Assembly: GCA_017860335.1 (NCBI GenBank)
Contig: JAFNAU010000008.1
Span: 1-30,512, forward strand
DNA: 30,512 nucleotides
Direction: 5' to 3'
DNA from: Bacteroidota bacterium
GTDB taxonomy: Bacteria > Bacteroidota > Bacteroidia > Bacteroidales > Paludibacteraceae
The notes under the pieces were generated by a model. The model was not told where the DNA came from and searched no databases. It worked only from the letters and a program-made list of their open reading frames with translations. Shown piece by piece: positions 17,041-25,984 of the stretch. Position 1 is the first letter of the stretch, and every line of letters begins with the position of its first letter. The position numbers and the translations under genes are program-made.

Positions 17041-18129
17041 TTATTTCTTTACCGACCAGCTGAGGGTGTATGTCATAAAGCTGTTACTCGGATCGTTCGT
17101 CTGTATCATGAACGATTTTTTATAGTCGCCAACTGGAAACGCTTTGGTGTCAACATCAATTTTGAGTTCTCCGGTTTTACCTCCCTTGATTGATAATTTT
17201 CCCGGATGAACAGAGATGTTGCTGTTGTTGTTGATGACACGGCGGATTTCAAGTGATTTCTGACCGCTGTTTTTGATAATAGCTTTACCCCGTACCATAC
17301 TGCCCTGTTTCATGGCACCAAGTATCAGGTTGGGCGATTTGATTTCCAGAATAGGTGCCTGACGTTTTTCTTCGATGGTCATCTTGCTGAAGTCATCCAT
17401 CACTGTAGCGTTAATAGTGATCTTGTGAGCATCGTCAGCAACTTTCTTGCCATTAAGCACCAGGAGTACGTTATCATAAACGGGACCCCATTCGGCACAT
17501 TTCTTCGAATCGAAGATAAACTCGATTTTTCCTTCCTCATTCGGATTGAGTACGGCAGGTTTTGCCTCAGCTTTGAGGTAAACAGGCAGATCACTGACAG
17601 CAACAGTGAGTTTAGCGTTCGAACCGTTTTTTACCAGCAAGGTGTTGGTTCTGGTGCTTCCCTTAGCCACATTACTCATTTGTATCATCTTTGTTCTCAA
17701 CTTGAGGTCACCTGCTTCAACAGGATAATTTTCTGCTGCTGCCGACGATTTGGAATTCACAGTACCTTTTATAAGCAGACTTTCCACTTCGTTGCTGGCG
17801 TTGCTGTAAACCGTGACGTTTTTATTAAACGCGCCGGGACGACCTGTTGGGTTGTAGGTTACAGTAATTTCACCTTTTTTACCGGGTTCAATCGGCGTTT
17901 TGGTCCATTCGGGAGTGGTGCATCCACACGAAGCATTTACCCGTTGTACGAGCAACGCAGTACTACCTGTATTGGTAAATTCAAAAACATGAGTTGCTTT
18001 TCCGTCTGATTCATTGATAGTTCCGAAATCAAAGGTTTTCTCATCAAAAGTAATGGTCGGTTTCTGTCCCATGACAGAGATGGATGTCAGGACTGAAATG
18101 ATCACTAAAATTCCAATTCTTTTAATCAT
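17041..18129 (-). CDS. Exported DUF1573 protein with three Ig-like domains
   Basis: A signal peptide (about 1-21, ending VMG, then QKP) precedes three immunoglobulin-like DUF1573 modules at about 26-122, 140-245 and 262-361. The first shows the family hallmarks FDFGTINE, FEFTNTGSTALLV, and SCGCTTPEW (Cys68, Cys70), then GKKGEITVTYNPTGRPG. DUF1573 proteins are abundant in Bacteroidetes and their function is unknown. A periplasmic or surface location is inferred from the signal peptide, and there is no T9SS sorting tail. The promoter at 18177-18184 lies in the divergent spacer shared with the M20 amidohydrolase. MeaB follows 97 bp downstream with no obvious functional link. Confidence 0.9.
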   Translation of the reverse strand: MIKRIGILVIISVLTSISVMGQKPTITFDEKTFDFGTINESDGKATHVFEFTNTGSTALLVQRVNASCGCTTPEWTKTPIEPGKKGEITVTYNPTGRPGAFNKNVTVYSNASNEVESLLIKGTVNSKSSAAAENYPVEAGDLKLRTKMIQMSNVAKGSTRTNTLLVKNGSNAKLTVAVSDLPVYLKAEAKPAVLNPNEEGKIEFIFDSKKCAEWGPVYDNVLLVLNGKKVADDAHKITINATVMDDFSKMTIEEKRQAPILEIKSPNLILGAMKQGSMVRGKAIIKNSGQKSLEIRRVINNNSNISVHPGKLSIKGGKTGELKIDVDTKAFPVGDYKKSFMIQTNDPSNSFMTYTLSWSVKK

Positions 18130-18176
18130 ATGGTTTATTATTTTTTAGTTTAACAAGTAAATTTCATTGAACTCTG

Positions 18177-18184
18177 CAAAAATA
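18177..18184 (-). promoter_or_regulatory. Candidate -7 box for the DUF1573 gene
   Basis: The minus strand reads TATTTTTG (TAnnTTTG), 47 bases before the ATG at 18129. A TTGACA-like element lies 13 bases further upstream, closer than the usual Bacteroidetes -33 spacing. Confidence 0.5.
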
Positions 18185-18270
18185 TAAAAAATGTCAATGA
18201 TTTGTCCATAAAACTTTGAAAACTTTATCAGTTCTATTTAAATAAAGGTTAATAAAAAACAGAAATGATG

Positions 18271-18278
18271 TATATTTG
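18271..18278 (+). promoter_or_regulatory. Candidate -7 box for the M20 amidohydrolase; decides its start
   Basis: TATATTTG matches TAnnTTTG. Transcription would begin near 18285, so the upstream ATG at 18276 would not be in the mRNA and the ATG at 18327 becomes the likely start. Confidence 0.5.
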
Positions 18279-18326
18279 CATCTGTATTTCATTCAAAATT
18301 CGTGCTTTATCAGCACTGTTCAAGCC

Positions 18327-19508
18327 ATGCTGGAAAAATTTAAAAAATCTGCTCTGTCGGTATTCGGTTATACTACTGCCTGTTACCGGCATCTCCATAC
18401 TCATCCTGAACTTTCTTTTCAGGAGGTTGCTACTTCAGCCTTCATCCAAAAGCAGTTGACAGACCTTGATATACCTTATCGGGCAAACATTGCAGGTACA
18501 GGTATTCTGGGACGTATTGAAGGTAAAAATCCTCAGAAAAAGATCATTGCTCTTCGAGCTGATATGGATGCTCTGCCGATACAGGAAGAGGTGGATATTC
18601 CCTGGAAATCGCTCAATCCGAATGTGATGCATGCCTGCGGTCACGATGCGCACGTTGCCTGCCTGCTGGGCGCTGCAAAAATTCTGAAGGAACATTGTAG
18701 TGAATTTGAAGGTATCATATTACTTATCTTCCAGCCAGGCGAAGAAAAAGCTCCCGGAGGTGCTTCACTGATGCTGCAGGATGGAATTTTCGATGAATAT
18801 AAACCAGAGTTCATTCTGGGACAGCATGTCTCTGTCGATTTTCCTGCCGGCACAATGGCATTCCTGCCCGGCACCATCATGGCGTCGGCTGATGAAATTC
18901 ATCTGACAATCCATGGTAAGGGTGGTCACGGAGCTTTGCCGCATCTGTGCAACGACACTGTATTGGCGGCATCGCAAACGGTAGTTGCGCTGCAGCAGGT
19001 ACGAAGCCGTCTCTGCCATCCGCTTACACCCATGGTACTGACTTTCGGGAAACTGATTGCTGACGGGGCTACGAATATCATTCCTTCGGAAGTACAGCTT
19101 TCGGGTACTTTCCGTACGGTGGATGAAACGTGGCGTAGCGAAGGTCTGAAGCATATACGACACATAATTACAGAAACCTGTGCGGCATCCGGTTGCAGCG
19201 TGGATATTGACATTCCTCCGGGTTATCCCTGCGTTATCAATAACTCTGAGATTACGCTGAAAGCCGGACAGTTTGCCGCGGAATGGGCAGGTGCAGAGCA
19301 TATCAGTCAACTGGAATTGCGCATGACTTCCGAAGATTTTGGTTTTTTCTCACAGCAATTTCCGAGTTGCTTTTACCGATTCGGGGTGAAAGGAACCAGC
19401 AATCAGAACTGCGGTGGTTTGCACAGTCCCACCTTCTGCATCGACGAAAATGCCCTGCTGACCGGTGCCGGCGGACTTGCCTGGATTGCCTTCAGACTTA
19501 TATCCTAA
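18327..19508 (+). CDS. M20-family amidohydrolase (N-acyl-amino-acid/hippurate hydrolase type)
   Basis: A 393-residue cytosolic metal-dependent amidohydrolase of peptidase family M20D, expected to cleave an N-acyl group from an amino acid or related amide. The motifs are LRADMDALP (77-84), ACGHDAH (103-109; metal ligands C104 and H106), FQPGEE (135-140; catalytic/metal E139/E140), GQHV (H167) and a C-terminal GLHSPTF His. The dimerisation (lid) domain begins near KGGHGALPH. The start at 18327 is preferred over 18276 because of the TATATTTG box at 18271-18278 and because homologues begin near this position. It is the only rightward gene left of 23.7 kb. Its stop overlaps the stop of the convergent acetyltransferase gene. 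The true substrate is not evident. Confidence 0.9.
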   Translation: MLEKFKKSALSVFGYTTACYRHLHTHPELSFQEVATSAFIQKQLTDLDIPYRANIAGTGILGRIEGKNPQKKIIALRADMDALPIQEEVDIPWKSLNPNVMHACGHDAHVACLLGAAKILKEHCSEFEGIILLIFQPGEEKAPGGASLMLQDGIFDEYKPEFILGQHVSVDFPAGTMAFLPGTIMASADEIHLTIHGKGGHGALPHLCNDTVLAASQTVVALQQVRSRLCHPLTPMVLTFGKLIADGATNIIPSEVQLSGTFRTVDETWRSEGLKHIRHIITETCAASGCSVDIDIPPGYPCVINNSEITLKAGQFAAEWAGAEHISQLELRMTSEDFGFFSQQFPSCFYRFGVKGTSNQNCGGLHSPTFCIDENALLTGAGGLAWIAFRLIS

Positions 19509-20038
19509 TGTTCAACCTTATACACCCGGCGGTAGATGGTGGATTTGATCTTTTCGAAATTTTCAATTACAAAATCCACCTGATCGGTCATAAGAAACAA
19601 GGGCTGATAGTAACCATTGCGGTTGTATGGTGGTTGCTGGTAGTCAACAGGAACAACCTCATAGCCCAGTCGCCGATAGAACTCAATTCGACGTGCTGCC
19701 ATTTCCTCGTCGGGCAGTTCAACTTCAAAAACCATAGGAATATCCGACTGAGGTTTCATCATATTCATGACCTTCTCGCCCAACTTATTTCCCCTGATAG
19801 CTTCAAGGATGGCAAAATGTTCGGCATATATAAACCAGTCAAAGTCCCAATAGTTAAAAAATCCCACGAAGTTATCATTCATTAATACGGCATTGCAGTA
19901 AAAATCCGGCTCACTGCCGAGCAATGCCTTGAAGTCTTCTTCGGTGTGGCGCTGATTTTCCGGAAATGCCTCCTGATAAAGTGGCATCAGCGAATGTATG
20001 TGTTCATCATCAGCCGATTTGATTTGAATTATTTCCAT
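19505..20038 (-). CDS. GNAT-family N-acetyltransferase
   Basis: A 177-residue protein with the GCN5-related fold. The acceptor-side N-terminus (MPLYQEAFPENQRHTEEDF) is followed by central strands (FVGFFNYWDF, YAEHFAI), then the acetyl-CoA-binding motif A RGNKLGEKVM and a late FYRRLGYEVVP motif. It should transfer an acetyl group to a small molecule or protein amine, substrate unknown. Its TAG stop (19505-19507) lies across the TAA stop of the M20 gene on the other strand, sharing 4 bases in a tail-to-tail overlap. A TAATTTTG -7 box at 20098-20105 gives it its own promoter, and the SlyD terminator upstream separates it from that gene. Confidence 0.88.
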   Translation of the reverse strand: MEIIQIKSADDEHIHSLMPLYQEAFPENQRHTEEDFKALLGSEPDFYCNAVLMNDNFVGFFNYWDFDWFIYAEHFAILEAIRGNKLGEKVMNMMKPQSDIPMVFEVELPDEEMAARRIEFYRRLGYEVVPVDYQQPPYNRNGYYQPLFLMTDQVDFVIENFEKIKSTIYRRVYKVEH

Positions 20039-20097
20039 GTTGAACGGTGCTGGTTTATAAATTCTGATTGATTATTTCAACCCTTCGTTTTAACTTT

Positions 20098-20105
20098 CAA
20101 AATTA
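20098..20105 (-). promoter_or_regulatory. Candidate -7 box for the GNAT gene
   Basis: The minus strand reads TAATTTTG (TAnnTTTG), about 60 bases before the ATG at 20038. It lies after the SlyD terminator in the direction of transcription. Confidence 0.5.
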
Positions 20106-20185
20106 AAGCCAAAAAAGGGTTTCTGAAAATATTTACCGAAATATTTTTGCCATAAATGAAAAATATTACGACAGGTTGGTAATTC

Positions 20186-20222
20186 AAAAAAAACGGCTTC
20201 ACTTCATAAAGCGAAACCGTTT
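20186..20222 (-). terminator. Intrinsic terminator after slyD
   Basis: On the minus strand an AAACGG/CCGTTT stem (20217-20222 with 20191-20196), extended inward by two 3-bp stems across mismatches, is followed directly by eight T residues (20186-20193). It sits 22 bases beyond the SlyD stop. Confidence 0.85.
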
Positions 20223-20244
20223 ATATTTATAGGAATCTTAATTC

Positions 20245-20814
20245 TTAATTACATCCGCAACCGCAACCGTGTTCATCGTCGCAGTCGTCATCGCAGCCGC
20301 ATCCGCCGTCGCCACAACTGCAGCCACCTCCTAATAATGATTTTAGTTCCTGTTCTGTAGCATCGCGCACGCCCAGCACTTTTCCCTTGAAATGAAGAGT
20401 TTCACCAGCCAGCGGATGGTTCAGATCTACCGTTACATGTGTATCAGTAACCGACACCACCTGTGCCTGCAGACGGTTTCCTTCGTTGTCCATCAGCGGT
20501 ACTACGTTACCTTCGAAAACCATTTCCTCATCAAGTTTCCCGTCGATTTCAAAAACGGCACGTTCAAGTTCAACAACTGCATCATCGTCATATTCTCCAT
20601 AAGCATCTTCATTGTTGATGGTGAATTCAAAGTTATCATCTTTCTGAAGACCGCTCAGGTTCTCTTCAAATTTAGGCAGCATCATCCCCACACCATATAT
20701 AAAGTTCAATGGCTGTTCGGGAGTAGCTCTTTCCATTAATTCCAGTTCTCCGTTTTCGCCATCAACGTACAGTTCGTATTCGGCATCTACTACTTTATTA
20801 ATTTCAATTTTCAT
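20245..20814 (-). CDS. slyD: SlyD-like FKBP peptidyl-prolyl isomerase with metal-binding tail
   Basis: This 189-residue cytosolic protein folds as a split FKBP domain (about 1-70 and 130-152; GVGMMLPKFEENLSGLQ, DLNHPLAGETLHFKG) with the insert-in-flap chaperone domain at about 71-130. It would catalyse cis-trans prolyl isomerisation and hold folding clients. The last 28 residues are a Gly/Cys/Asp/His tail with nine Cys (starting GGGCSCGDGG, ending HGCGCGCN), comparable in role to the nickel-binding tail of E. coli SlyD but richer in Cys than His. It follows lptD by 56 bp on the same strand, behind a leader of AAAC-type tandem repeats, and could be co-transcribed. A strong terminator closes the unit at 20186-20222. 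Confidence 0.92.
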   Translation of the reverse strand: MKIEINKVVDAEYELYVDGENGELELMERATPEQPLNFIYGVGMMLPKFEENLSGLQKDDNFEFTINNEDAYGEYDDDAVVELERAVFEIDGKLDEEMVFEGNVVPLMDNEGNRLQAQVVSVTDTHVTVDLNHPLAGETLHFKGKVLGVRDATEQELKSLLGGGCSCGDGGCGCDDDCDDEHGCGCGCN

Positions 20815-20870
20815 TTGTTTGTTTTGTTTGTTATTATTGATTGATTTATTTTTCTACAGATTTATATAAC

Positions 20871-23624
20871 TCAATACCAGGTAATATTGTTCGGCGAACT
20901 GCGATTTCCCTGTTTTTCATACTTCAGATCCTGCAACATACTGGAATTTACACCAATGCGGAAATTATAGGTTTTATAAGGTCCGAAAGGCACCACATTA
21001 CCGCTGAGAGTCCAGCAGTGAAGATTACGGGTAATATTGAAACTGGTGTACGACATTTGTTTGGCATTGAAATCATAGGAGGTCGTACCGCTTATCTGCC
21101 AGCCCGGTGTGAGTTTTATATTTCCGGATATCCCCAGGTTATGGGTGAAAACCTGTTTGTATTCAAGTTTTTCGTAGTTGAATTCCGACGAGTTTCCAAA
21201 CCTCACTGAATAGTTGAAACTCAGACTCCAGGGGATTTCCACCTTTTCATATCCATCGGCATCGGTCGTTGGTTTATCTGTTCCGGAATTACCGTCTTTT
21301 TCCTGAGATCTCATGGCATTCGCATTTATATCTGAGTTGCCCGTATCTTCATCTGCATCAGTATCTGTCTTGCCTTTGCTCTTTTTATCCTTTCGCTTGA
21401 ACGTTTCATTTGAAAGCGTATAGCTGTAACTTGTACTTGTTCCGAGAAAACGGGGAAATTTGCCATGTTCCCAGCGTAACTGATTGACACGTTTGATGCT
21501 TTTACCATCGGGCGAGGCATACATATACGGATCGAAAGCGCCACTTAAGCTCAGAGTATATGCTTTTCCGAATTTTATACGCAGGGATGTACCGATATTC
21601 GACCATTGCATGGAGTCTGCCGCAAAGTTATAGGCGCTGTTCAGCGAGAAATTATCTATCAGACTTATAATTTTCGTTGGCTTCAAGTCGGTTGTATCCT
21701 GGTCGTTTTTCACTTTCATTTCCAGGTTATTATCCAGAGTAAATGAAAGACTGTTCGATTTTCCTCGGCCGGGGGCACCGCTCGGGAATCGCGAATAATA
21801 AATCTCTTCGGAAGTAATCTTGGTCGGATCACCATCTTTTATAACCGATTTGATATAGGTATCCCAGTATCCGTATTTCAAATCGCCAAAGTCCGGCGTA
21901 AAAGCAAAACTTGCACTGGGCTTCAGCATGTGGCGGATTTTTTCAATTTTGTCGCCAAAAATTGCTTTAACGGGTGTGTACATACCATACAAGGTTGTAT
22001 TGGCAGACATACTGAGGTTGTAATCCCACACACGGTTGAAACCTGTAACGTTGGTGGTTACTTCTTTCTGATTGACAACATCCCAGGTTTTTTTCTGTGA
22101 TGTTAGAAACCATTTTTCCTTGTAGTTAAAAGATGGGGTAAATGTAATGTATTTTAGAACATTGAACGATGCAGAAACAGGTATACTGTGTTGCGCGGAA
22201 TTGACCCAGTCCTTTGAAAAGGACGAATGCATCAGTTTATTTTCTTTGGTCTGAATACTGTTGGATATAGTTCCGGAATACGACATCGAAATTTTTTCGT
22301 ACCATCTTTCTTTTCCTACCAGGTTTTTTCGTTTCAGGGGGTAAATACGGCTCATGCTGATAGACATATTGGGCAGCATAAGGTTGATGGTAGAGTCTTT
22401 GGTTCGCTGAGTAACCGACATATTGGCCGTAATGCTGAACGGATTATTCGGAAACCGTTGTGAGAATGATACGCTTGAACTTTTGGTATTTTCGGCGTTG
22501 GCGGGAGTATAGTAGCTGTTGATATTGCTCCGGTTCCATCCGCTGGTCGTAAAGTTAACACTGGCAGAAAAGGTTCGGAACGGATTGACTTTCGGATTCT
22601 GCGAGTGCGACCACTGAATGCTTAAATTCGGGCTTTTCTGGTAATCTGGCATATCCTTTTCACCTATCACATCTTCACGATAGCTGACATTTACACTTCC
22701 GTTGAATTTATACCTTTTCAGATAGCTGGATGACAGGTTAACACCCCAGGTTCCACGGGTGTATACATCACCTTTGATGCTCAAATCGGCATAATCGCTG
22801 ATGGCAAAATAGTAACCTCCATTTACTAATCCGTACCCGCGGGTTACGTCAGTATCGAAACTCGGCATTTCCAGACCGGAGGAATAATTCTTATTGAAGG
22901 GGAAAAAGCCGAAAGGAACTGCAATAGGTAGCGGAATATCCAGAAGCACCATATGTGCCGGACCTGTAATGATGTAACTTCCCGGTTTCACTTTTGCTTT
23001 TGTCAGACTTAGGTAAAAGTGAGGGTGTTCGTGGTTATCGCAGGTAGTGTACATTCCATCCTGCATACAAAGTACATCGTCATCGTTTTTTTTTGTTTTA
23101 TCACTGATGATATAACCTTCGCCCTGCTGGGTCACTGCCTGACGTATAAAACCTTTCCTGGTCCTGAGATTGTAGGTAAGTTCGGTGGCATTGTATTCCT
23201 GGTCACCGTCATTTATTATTGGCTTGCCCTGTATAACTCCCAGACTGTCGGGTACACCCCGCGCAAAAATTGTACTGCTGTCGGTGCTGATACGCACATA
23301 ATCAGCCTCTTTCAGGTTAATTTTTTTATAGCTGAGATTAGTTTTTCCGAATAAAAAGCCGGTGCCATCACCCAGAAACACAATGGAATCGGTGGCGGTA
23401 TAAGCAATTTCGGCATCTATCTGATTGGGGTTAGCGGGTTTGATCAGTTTACTGCTGTCATTGACCGAGGCAACTTTCTGACTATCGGTTGGCAGTAAAT
23501 TGTTTTTAGGATTATCTAATGGCGTGGCCTTTTGCCCTGACGCACGCGTTGCATACGTAAAACAAGCCAGCAAAAGAAATAAAACCGTAAGTTTTGTGTT
23601 ATATAATTGTTTACTGCTAAGCAT
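20871..23624 (-). CDS. lptD: LptD-like LPS-assembly outer-membrane protein
   Basis: A 917-residue Bacteroidetes-type LptD, the outer-membrane translocon that inserts lipopolysaccharide. A signal peptide (about residues 1-31 of the chosen start) precedes an OstA-like periplasmic beta-jellyroll (about 45-180; DAEIAYTATDSIVFLGDG, LTYNLRTRKGFIRQAVTQQGEGYI). The LptD barrel (about 190-917) follows, with alternating aromatic strands. The start at 23624 is preferred to 23651 because a TAAATTTG box at 23656-23663 would place the transcript start at about 23649. A charged, low-complexity insert (about 741-793; KRKDKKSKGKTDTDADEDTG and on) breaks the barrel and is probably an exposed loop. It diverges from the amidase gene and leads into slyD. 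LptE is not in the window. Confidence 0.9.
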   Translation of the reverse strand: MLSSKQLYNTKLTVLFLLLACFTYATRASGQKATPLDNPKNNLLPTDSQKVASVNDSSKLIKPANPNQIDAEIAYTATDSIVFLGDGTGFLFGKTNLSYKKINLKEADYVRISTDSSTIFARGVPDSLGVIQGKPIINDGDQEYNATELTYNLRTRKGFIRQAVTQQGEGYIISDKTKKNDDDVLCMQDGMYTTCDNHEHPHFYLSLTKAKVKPGSYIITGPAHMVLLDIPLPIAVPFGFFPFNKNYSSGLEMPSFDTDVTRGYGLVNGGYYFAISDYADLSIKGDVYTRGTWGVNLSSSYLKRYKFNGSVNVSYREDVIGEKDMPDYQKSPNLSIQWSHSQNPKVNPFRTFSASVNFTTSGWNRSNINSYYTPANAENTKSSSVSFSQRFPNNPFSITANMSVTQRTKDSTINLMLPNMSISMSRIYPLKRKNLVGKERWYEKISMSYSGTISNSIQTKENKLMHSSFSKDWVNSAQHSIPVSASFNVLKYITFTPSFNYKEKWFLTSQKKTWDVVNQKEVTTNVTGFNRVWDYNLSMSANTTLYGMYTPVKAIFGDKIEKIRHMLKPSASFAFTPDFGDLKYGYWDTYIKSVIKDGDPTKITSEEIYYSRFPSGAPGRGKSNSLSFTLDNNLEMKVKNDQDTTDLKPTKIISLIDNFSLNSAYNFAADSMQWSNIGTSLRIKFGKAYTLSLSGAFDPYMYASPDGKSIKRVNQLRWEHGKFPRFLGTSTSYSYTLSNETFKRKDKKSKGKTDTDADEDTGNSDINANAMRSQEKDGNSGTDKPTTDADGYEKVEIPWSLSFNYSVRFGNSSEFNYEKLEYKQVFTHNLGISGNIKLTPGWQISGTTSYDFNAKQMSYTSFNITRNLHCWTLSGNVVPFGPYKTYNFRIGVNSSMLQDLKYEKQGNRSSPNNITWY

Positions 23625-23655
23625 TCGGTACAGGTTCGTCAAAAAAAACAAGTTG

Positions 23656-23663
23656 CAAATTTA
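23656..23663 (-). promoter_or_regulatory. Candidate -7 box of lptD; decides its start
   Basis: The minus strand reads TAAATTTG (TAnnTTTG). Its position, only 5 bases before the upstream ATG at 23651, makes the ATG at 23624 the likelier start, with a leader of about 25 nt. Confidence 0.5.
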
Positions 23664-23759
23664 AGTAAAAAAAGAGTGTACTTATGCTTTTATTTTCAAT
23701 TTTATGAATAATTTGATATTTTACAATTTATTAAATGCCTCAACACTGGATAAAATTAC

Positions 23760-23767
23760 TACTTTTG
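23760..23767 (+). promoter_or_regulatory. Candidate -7 box of the amidase-MCE operon; decides its start
   Basis: TACTTTTG matches TAnnTTTG. Transcription from about 23774 excludes the upstream in-frame ATG at 23704 and favours 23818, where a signal peptide begins. Confidence 0.5.
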
Positions 23768-23817
23768 CAAGCAATTACAATGCATTTATGAACTCATCTT
23801 TATTTTTTCGGAAAACA

Positions 23818-25038
23818 ATGAAATATCTTCGCTACACTACATTTATTATAATACTTATTTTAACGTGTATTGTATCTCCTTCATATGCTCAAAAAAAATT
23901 TACCGTTGTAATTGACGCCGGTCACGGCGGACATGATTCCGGCGCTGTTGGCCGGTATTCGAAAGAAAAAAACATAAACCTTGCTGTTGCGCTTTCACTG
24001 GGCAATAAAATTGAAGCCAGTTACCCCGAGGTTAAAGTTGTTTACACACGAGACCAGGATATTTTCCTTACCCTGCAGGAACGTGCCGATATTGCGAACA
24101 ACAATAACGCCGATATTTTTTTCTGCATTCATACCAATGCCAATAAGTCATCTACCGCTTTCGGGGCTGAAACATACACGCTGGGATTGCACAAATCGCA
24201 GTCGAACCTTGATGTAGCCATGCGCGAAAACTCAGTTATCACCCTGGAAGAGGATTATAAAGCACGATATCAGGGATTTGATCCTAGCGCTCCCGATACA
24301 TACATCATGTTTGAATTCATGCAGGACAAATATATAGATAAGAGCATTGAGCTGGCATCAGCTATCCAAAATCAATTTGTACAGACAAAAAGGTATGACC
24401 GCGGCGTACGTCAGGCTGGTTTCTGGGTACTTGCCAAATCGGCATGTCCGAGCGTACTGGTCGAACTTGGTTTTATCTCGAACCGCGCTGAAGAAGATTA
24501 TCTGAACACCAGCGAAGGACGCGACGAAATGGCAAACTCAATTTTCCGTGCTTTCGAATTGTACAAACGTGAACACGATAAAAAATCGGGAATCAAAGTT
24601 TCACCTTTGAAGAAAGAAGACACACCGACACCGTATAAGGAAGTGGAAAAACCGGTTAAAACTGAAACGTCGGTACTTGCTGCAGTATCAACTAAAACTG
24701 ACACGACAAAAGAGCCTAAAATTCGTCCCGAAACAGATAAAACCATCCAGACGGTAACGAAACCTGACGAAGCAAAAAAGACAAACGAAGTAGTCTTCAA
24801 AATTCAGCTTTTTGCTCTGGAGAAAAAACTGAGAACGAATGCACCGGATTTCAAAGGTCTTAAAAATGCAGATTTCTATGTTGAAAATCAACTCTATAAA
24901 TACACCTATGGTGAAGAATCTAACTTCAGCGAAATAAATAAACTCCGGAAAAGTATTTCAAAGAAATTTCCGAATGCCTACGTAATTGCCTTCAGAAATG
25001 GTGAAAAGATCTCCGTAAAGGAAGCCCTGAAGAAATAA
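23818..25038 (+). CDS. Secreted N-acetylmuramoyl-L-alanine amidase (Amidase_3) with SPOR-like tail
   Basis: A 406-residue zinc amidase that cuts the bond between muramic acid and the stem peptide in peptidoglycan, used in cell separation and wall turnover. The signal peptide (MKYLRYTTFIIILILTCIVS, cleaved near YAQ) sets the start at 23818. The Amidase_3 domain (about 28-250) carries zinc ligands H36 (IDAGHGGHDSGA), E50 (KEKNINL) and H105 (FFCIHTNAN), and catalytic E216 (SVLVELGFIS). A Thr/Lys-rich linker (about 260-315) leads to a C-terminal SPOR-like domain (about 322-406; FKIQLFA, then LYKYTYGE) that would bind denuded septal glycan. Family, length and motifs are typical of Bacteroidetes AmiC-like enzymes. 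The MCE gene follows 34 bp later. Confidence 0.95.
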   Translation: MKYLRYTTFIIILILTCIVSPSYAQKKFTVVIDAGHGGHDSGAVGRYSKEKNINLAVALSLGNKIEASYPEVKVVYTRDQDIFLTLQERADIANNNNADIFFCIHTNANKSSTAFGAETYTLGLHKSQSNLDVAMRENSVITLEEDYKARYQGFDPSAPDTYIMFEFMQDKYIDKSIELASAIQNQFVQTKRYDRGVRQAGFWVLAKSACPSVLVELGFISNRAEEDYLNTSEGRDEMANSIFRAFELYKREHDKKSGIKVSPLKKEDTPTPYKEVEKPVKTETSVLAAVSTKTDTTKEPKIRPETDKTIQTVTKPDEAKKTNEVVFKIQLFALEKKLRTNAPDFKGLKNADFYVENQLYKYTYGEESNFSEINKLRKSISKKFPNAYVIAFRNGEKISVKEALKK

Positions 25039-25072
25039 GACTAGACTCTCTTCAAAAATAAAAATTCACTCA

Positions 25073-25984
25073 ATGAAAAAAAATATTTTTACCCGCGAAG
25101 TAAAAGTGGGTTTAATGGTTATTGCTGCTATTTTCATCCTTTACTTTGGCCTGAATTTTCTCAAAGGAATAGACATTTTCCAGAAAACAAATTTATATTA
25201 TGGTCAGTTTGAGGATATCGGTGGCCTGGTCTCCTCGGCACCGGTCTATATCAAAGGTTACAAAGCAGGACAGGTAGAAGAAGTAAAATATGATTTCTCT
25301 AAAAAGGAATCTTTTTTAGTGAAAATATCCATAACCAGCGATATCAGTTTACCTGTTGGCACAATTATGCAGCTGGCAGACGAAGGACTGATGGGTGGAA
25401 AAGTGATTCATCTCATCTATGCTCCGGTTACAGCCGACCAGAGAATGCACAAGCCACACGATACTCTTCCGACTGAAGTGAGCACCGGACTGATGGCAAC
25501 CGTAGCGGGAGATCTGATGCCTAAAATTGAAAATGTAGCAACCCAGGCTGACTCACTGCTTCGTTCCGTCAGAACACTGATCGAGAGGAAGGAAATAAGC
25601 AACAGCCTGTCATCTATTGAAAAAACCACCGCTGATCTGTCAGCTTCATCGGCTCAGCTCAAAGGACTGCTTAACAATCAGCTACCCTCCATACTGAATG
25701 ATGTAAATACTGTTACAGGCGACTTCAAACAGCTTAGCGGCAATCTTAAAAATATCGATTTTGCAAAAACAGTAGCCAGCGTGGATTATACGTTGAAAAA
25801 CCTTCAGACACTCACAGATAAAATGAACAGCAATGAAGGAAGTCTTGGTTTACTCATGAATGATAAAACACTGTATATCAACCTGTCGAATACAGCAAAT
25901 GCTGCCGACAAACTGCTTATTGATTTAAAAGAAAACCCTAAAAGATATGTAAGTTTTTCTTTAATAGGGAATAATAAAAAGTAA
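25073..25984 (+). CDS. MCE/MlaD-family lipid-transport protein
   Basis: A 303-residue protein anchored by one N-terminal membrane segment (about 12-30, VKVGLMVIAAIFILYFGLNF) with an MCE domain in the periplasm (about 38-115; YGQFEDIGGLVSSAPVYIKG, GQVEEV, LADEGLMGGKVIHL). The remainder is a helical, partly coiled-coil stalk (about 140-280). MCE proteins form hexameric channels that move phospholipids between membranes (Mla-type transport). The permease MlaE and ATPase MlaF partners are not in this window. It lies 34 bp after the amidase, and the pair plus divergent lptD form an envelope-biogenesis neighbourhood. The gene is followed by an AT-rich non-coding region rather than an immediate terminator. 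Confidence 0.92.
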   Translation: MKKNIFTREVKVGLMVIAAIFILYFGLNFLKGIDIFQKTNLYYGQFEDIGGLVSSAPVYIKGYKAGQVEEVKYDFSKKESFLVKISITSDISLPVGTIMQLADEGLMGGKVIHLIYAPVTADQRMHKPHDTLPTEVSTGLMATVAGDLMPKIENVATQADSLLRSVRTLIERKEISNSLSSIEKTTADLSASSAQLKGLLNNQLPSILNDVNTVTGDFKQLSGNLKNIDFAKTVASVDYTLKNLQTLTDKMNSNEGSLGLLMNDKTLYINLSNTANAADKLLIDLKENPKRYVSFSLIGNNKK

